DNA of 64,000 nucleotides from Dentipellis sp. KUC8613 (taxonomy: Eukaryota; Basidiomycota; Agaricomycetes; Russulales; Hericiaceae). Both the position numbers and the translations under genes were made by a program. Below, piece after piece: positions 59,962 through 64,000 of the stretch (position 1 is the first letter of the stretch; each line of letters opens with the position of its first letter). The notes under the pieces are model-generated. The model ran no database searches. It was not told where the DNA came from and saw only the letters and a program-made list of their open reading frames with translations. The DNA lies in contig NSJX01000013.1 of NCBI GenBank assembly GCA_002286715.1, positions 200,860 through 264,859 on the forward strand, written 5' to 3'.

Positions 59962-60847
59962 TCATATCCATGCTCCATGCTGTCTGAGCTGTTCGTAATG
60001 CTGTTTTGCGCTGTCAAAGACCTTCTCCCCGACGTGCCCAGTAGAGCCCTCCAAAATATTGCTCCACGACGCTACCAGGTCGTGGATGGACGTGGGCCGT
60101 TCGGCAGCTGGCCGGATGTTATATGTCCAATTCCAATCCGTCTCCTCACACAGCTCATCGTAGAGATGCTCGGCCTGATATGCCATGTGGATATCTTTCA
60201 GGGTAATGCCTCGAGTCTTGATTGTCTCCCTGTTTCCGTCCGACGAAATGGAAGGTAAATAGGCTTGATGTGTTTCCAAGCTCATCGTGAGCTTGTTATA
60301 TGTGAAGGTAATCGTTGGGTGATGCTGCGGAAGGAATGACGATTGAGTGTCGAGACAAAGGGGTTTCTACTAAAGGAGGAAAACAGATACTTACGTTGGC
60401 CTCTACCGTCTGCTTCCCCACGGAAGCTACAAAATCCAGGAGAGCTCGGTCGTCCCGGAATCTGAATGTCTTATTCAGGACCGGCACAAAACGAGGAGGT
60501 TGCATCTTCGAGAATCGGATGCCCCATCCGCGGTGGTACAGAGGCTGGACGTAACGAGATATGTCGTCATCTGTAATGACAAGAGGTCGATTCCCCACTG
60601 AAAAGGAAAGGAGGGGGAGAGTTGCTGGCGGATTCAACGAGTCGATGGATGTTGGGTCTATCTCCTCTTCTCCATGGCGTTTCGATGGATAGTTCGCAGA
60701 AAGTACTTCCCGGCGAGAGGGGCTGTGAATACGAGCAGATTGGATGGTACGCAAGGAAGTCCGACTCCTGGTGGTTGACGATGCATGCTTCAAGACTACA
60801 GAACGAAGAGAAGTCTGGAAAGTCTGAGTAAAGCGTCGGCAGGACAT
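59962..60847 (-). CDS. Pterin-4a-carbinolamine dehydratase-like protein, probably mitochondrial
   Basis: Two exons (60395..60847, 59962..60324) give 271 residues in exact frame. The dehydratase fold is seen across the junction: FRFRDDRALLDFVASVGKQT, VEAN then HHPTITFTYNKLTMSLETHQ, and a GITLKDIHMAYQAE end. HHP, the TH of LETH and the following DI are the family's catalytic surroundings. The first ~60 residues (MSCRRFTQTFQTSLRSVVLK and on) are Arg/Ser-rich without acids, like a mitochondrial presequence. A C-terminal extension of ~75 residues is not part of the known fold. The enzyme dehydrates carbinolamine pterin; in fungi the substrate is unclear. An in-frame ATG lies upstream at 60946. Confidence 0.78.
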
Positions 60848-61084
60848 CCTATGTACTGTGACTGCAGTTTGTGGCCGCTGCTGCCAGGTTTCCGGCTTGC
60901 CGAGATTCAAGTCAGTGACCCTCGTAGCACGTGCGCGTGACAGCACGCGTCAGTTCGCCCTCGGATTCGACGAAAATCAAGATGCTTTTAGATGGGTAGG
61001 TGACAAGAGATAGACGACATCGACAAGTCAAACATATGCAGGGATGCGTAGAGTACTAAGTCATCACGATGTCAAATATTATAC

Positions 61085-63186
61085 TTAAGCAGTGGCATTA
61101 CGAAGAGCCGGAGGGAACCTTCCATCAACGATGTTGTCGGGAGTAGGAACCGTGTAGTTAGCGAAGCAGTCGAACTGGTAGTCAATCTCGCTAATGCGCT
61201 GCTGCAGGCCGCTGATGAACGAGCTGAGCTCGCAAAGACCGTTTTTGTCGGCCTTGCAGCCCTTGATGCCGGTGAGCGGGACGACTGCGTCGTTGAGGAC
61301 GAAGCGGATGTGCGTCGGCTTGTCCGACGCCGGGCAGGAGAGCACTTGTCCAACCATGTTGGAGGCAAAGGGCGAGATGTGAGTGACAATCCATTGCTGT
61401 TCCATGAACGAAGTGAGTAGCGCGTATGGACATTGCAAACGAGCATCACGAACCCTGTCTTTTTGGATGTGGTCAGTGGGCAAGGGCCCTGAGCTTGACA
61501 GACTCGTAAAGTTCATGGCGGTGACGACTGAAGTCAGACGTCAGATAAACCGCAAGGCAGAGTTGAAAGCAAAACCCACTAGCAGAGATGATAGTGTCGT
61601 GAGTCGCGTCAACGAAGATCGGCTGGTTCAACGGGAAAGTCGTGTTGCTGGACACAACGGTTCCGTTCACGGAAGTATCAAAGTTGGTGATACGCGTCTG
61701 GGTCAGCCTTGAGATGAGCTCCTGCGCCCAGCCGACGCCCTGGGCAGAGACGGCAGGGTTTCCGGGCCCGTTACCGTACCAGAAGCTCAAGTCTACTGAC
61801 CATATTAGCGCGTTAGATCTACAGAAAGTGGGTCGACCATACCGTTGAAGTATTCGAATTGCTCCCACTCCTCCTCAGTGAAGAGGTTGCAGAAACTCGA
61901 GAAACCGAGAGCAACAGTCTGGCTCGACACATGAGCAATTCATTCCGGAGAAGCTGCTATACACTCCACAGACCTCATAAGCACAAGCCTGCTGCATGGC
62001 AATGATATCGGTGGCAGTCAAGTTGACACCCTTGATGCTCTTCGAAAGCCTCTTCACCGTGGGGACAGTGTAAATCGCGGCCCACTTGCTCGACATGATG
62101 CCACCAAGCGCGGAGATATTGTTGTTGGCGTTCGCACACTGATCGTAAGGCGCCAAAGTGCTGTTGAAACCATCTGCCTCAATTTCGATGAGCTCATGGT
62201 AGCTGGTCTGGTAGGACTGGACACCGAAAAAGCCGGCGGCAAATTGAAGCCTATGTATAGCGGATTATAGTTAGCAATCGCGTGCATCAGTGTGAGCAGA
62301 TGAGGTCGTACGCGGAATCTACCATGCGCTCTAAAGACGGACAGATGTCAGCTGGCGTGGCGTCGTGTGAGAACTATGAAGTACCTTCGGACGTGGTCCT
62401 CCAAACAGGCAGGTCGTCGAATCCCTTCAAAAGCTCGCCGTACCGCACACGGAAGCCAACACCGAGATTGTACCTGTACGGCCGCGGCATTTCAGCAACA
62501 GTGGCAGGAAACAGTCTATGAGAATGCTTACAACTGCTCGCGACCAAAAGGCGTCAAAATCTCGGCACCCAGTTTGTAAGTCCAAGTGTTGAGGAACTCA
62601 AGAGGGCCGCTGGCAGAAAAGCCTGCTCCAGCAGTAGCATTGTGGAGCTTTGCAGCAAGCTGAGAGGGCGCAGAGCCCGAAGTCGGGTACCTAGCACCGT
62701 GACGGTGAACAAGATGCACCTGGGTGATCCCACAACCCTCGGGGATAAGCGGCGACGCGTCGGGAAGACCGAACGCGTCAGCGTCATTAGAGAACATGGG
62801 CGACAGGTTGCCCCATTGGCGTAAAACGTTGAATTTCGAGCCTTTCTTGTCAGACGTGTCGGGACGTGAAAGAGGGAATGCACTGTCAACCTGCCCAAGC
62901 ACTGGTGCGGTCGCGATGGCGGCAGCTTCGTCACCAGCTTATGGTTCGCGATTGTCAGTGACACGTAAGTGAGCTATGTGGTGCACAACGCACTAGGTGT
63001 AGGGCCAAAGAAGTTGACTGCAGTCGCGTCCGGGAAGTTGGGGTCCGGGATAGTCACGGTCACGTTCGGGGGAGGGAACGCGAACGACGTGGTCGAACCA
63101 GCAAAGTTCGACGCGCCCCTAGGAGGGGAAGGTGACGCGACGACCAGCAAGGGCAGCACAGAGAGCAAGCAAAGCTTGTCCAACAT
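61085..63186 (-). CDS. Secreted histidine acid phosphatase (phytase-like)
   Basis: About nine exons give roughly 570 residues (boundaries for the middle exons are approximate). A signal peptide MLDKLCLLSVLPLLVVASPS starts the protein at 63186. The catalytic motif RHGARYPT is in exon 2 (VHLVHRHGARYPTSG), and the C-terminal acid partner is in FVDATHDTIISA. Cysteine pairs at the end (SCPAS, GIKGCKADKNGLCELSS, FDCFANYT) and several NxS/T sites fit a secreted glycoprotein. The family cleaves phosphate esters such as phytate at acid pH; substrate cannot be decided from sequence. Its C-terminal ~125 residues are paralogous to the fragment at 1..436. Promoter and 5' UTR lie at 63187..63400. Confidence 0.88.
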
Positions 63187-64000
63187 CGTCGCGCGTGGAG
63201 ATAGGTGCCGTCGTCTGTGACCAGGACGAAGAAAATAGAACGCACATCACAACCCTTATAAATTGTGAAAAGGCGCGCATTTCCCAGACCCATCAACTGG
63301 GTATCGAGACATCTATACCTGTTCATCAAAGTTTGACTGGAAGCATGTGCACGCGTTGGCCAATCATGGCACCCGATCATCGAGCACAAGGGAGTTGAGA
63401 TGGAGCAGTTTTTTTTCCATGCGTCGTAGTGGCGAAGCGTGAATTGTTATCAGCCTGGTGACCGAGCGAGGAAAGGGCGTGAGCTTGGATGGGATGGAGG
63501 TCAAAGTGGTAGCGCGACGCGTCGAACGCGACAAAGCGACGGAAGACAGTATGTCACTCTCTCACGTGCGCCCTGCACGTTCGTGACCCGTCGCGACCGA
63601 TTGCTGGCCTCGCAAGGCACAGAGAGACGTGCGTACACTTACGGGTATACGGAGAACCAGGCTTGACATAAAGATATGAAGAATATCACCGAACCTGCCG
63701 ATCAGCTTTGTTCGCGTTGTGCTTCCGTTGCGCTCTCCGTCAGGGTTCAGAGTTTCTCGTGCCAAGAGGTCGCTCGTGCGATTCAAAGCTATGGATGAGG
63801 GAAGGGCGGGCCGCAACACGTTCTGTTTGCGTGCCTTCAATGCCCAACGTGTCCGATGAAAAGACTAACAGTCCAGCGACGTTCCATGGTACGGAGTGGG
63901 AGACACGTTCACCTTACTTGACAACTTGTATTCTTTCATTCTGTGTGACAACGTGAACCAGAATGCATGGCTGTTTCGCATGAAGGTTCCAGGAGGTCGA
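63187..64000. other. Upstream region at right edge, no supported gene
   Basis: About 810 bp including the phosphatase promoter. A T-run (63411..63417) and an open minus-strand frame (63562..63840) without motifs are present. A further gene may begin beyond the window edge. Confidence 0.4.

Overview
The window is nuclear DNA of a filamentous basidiomycete, most likely a wood- or litter-decay agaricomycete of the polypore type (inferred, not proven). The support is: genes on both strands cut by many 45-60 nt introns; basidiomycete-typical families (DUF6593, DUF3712 repeats, F-box/LRR proteins, a secreted CBM1 protein); and conserved fungal orthologues (CHZ1, HAC1-type bZIP, HMT1/PRMT1, RVS161, SEY1, RPR2, acetoacetyl-CoA synthetase). 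I saw no rRNA, tRNA, CRISPR array or recognisable transposon. Exon models were built by hand from splice sites and reading frame; for most genes the joined exon lengths divide exactly by three.

Layout. 0-1.5 kb: the 3' end of a histidine acid phosphatase gene (+) facing a secreted CBM1 protein (-). 3-5 kb: a DUF6593 protein (-). 6.7-7.3 kb: CHZ1 (+). 8.0-9.2 kb: a HAC1/XBP1-type bZIP (-) whose frame is restored by a candidate Ire1 intron. 9.8-13.3 kb: an 1130-residue protein of unknown function (-). 14-16.6 kb: a small hypothetical and a BRI3-like small membrane protein (-). 17-18.6 kb: PRMT1 (+). 19-22.8 kb: two tail-to-tail F-box genes, the second frame-broken. 23-29 kb: a multispanning membrane protein and two uncharacterised proteins (-). 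29.6-30.9 kb: RVS161 (+). 31.3-38 kb: SEY1 (-) and acetoacetyl-CoA synthetase (+) diverging from a 200 bp promoter with twin E-boxes. 38.5-48.4 kb: one giant DUF3712-type repeat membrane protein (-). 50.5-54.2 kb: a nuclear-looking low-complexity protein (-) and a magnesium-chelatase-like protein (+). 55-60.9 kb: RPR2 (-), a Yippee protein (+), an aldo/keto reductase (-), a four-knuckle CCHC protein (-) and a pterin-carbinolamine-dehydratase-like protein (-). 61-63.2 kb: a complete secreted histidine acid phosphatase (-), paralogous to the fragment at the left edge.

Most genes are ordinary housekeeping genes that do not form one pathway. The most informative signal is in HAC1: two putative Ire1 hairpins bound a 44 nt segment whose removal exactly joins the two reading frames, which would place the unfolded-protein-response switch here. 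Other notable signals are a perfect 17 bp-arm inverted repeat upstream of RVS161, a strong excess of the palindrome GACGCGTC, a threefold ~3 kb internal repetition in the giant gene, and five GC-AG introns.
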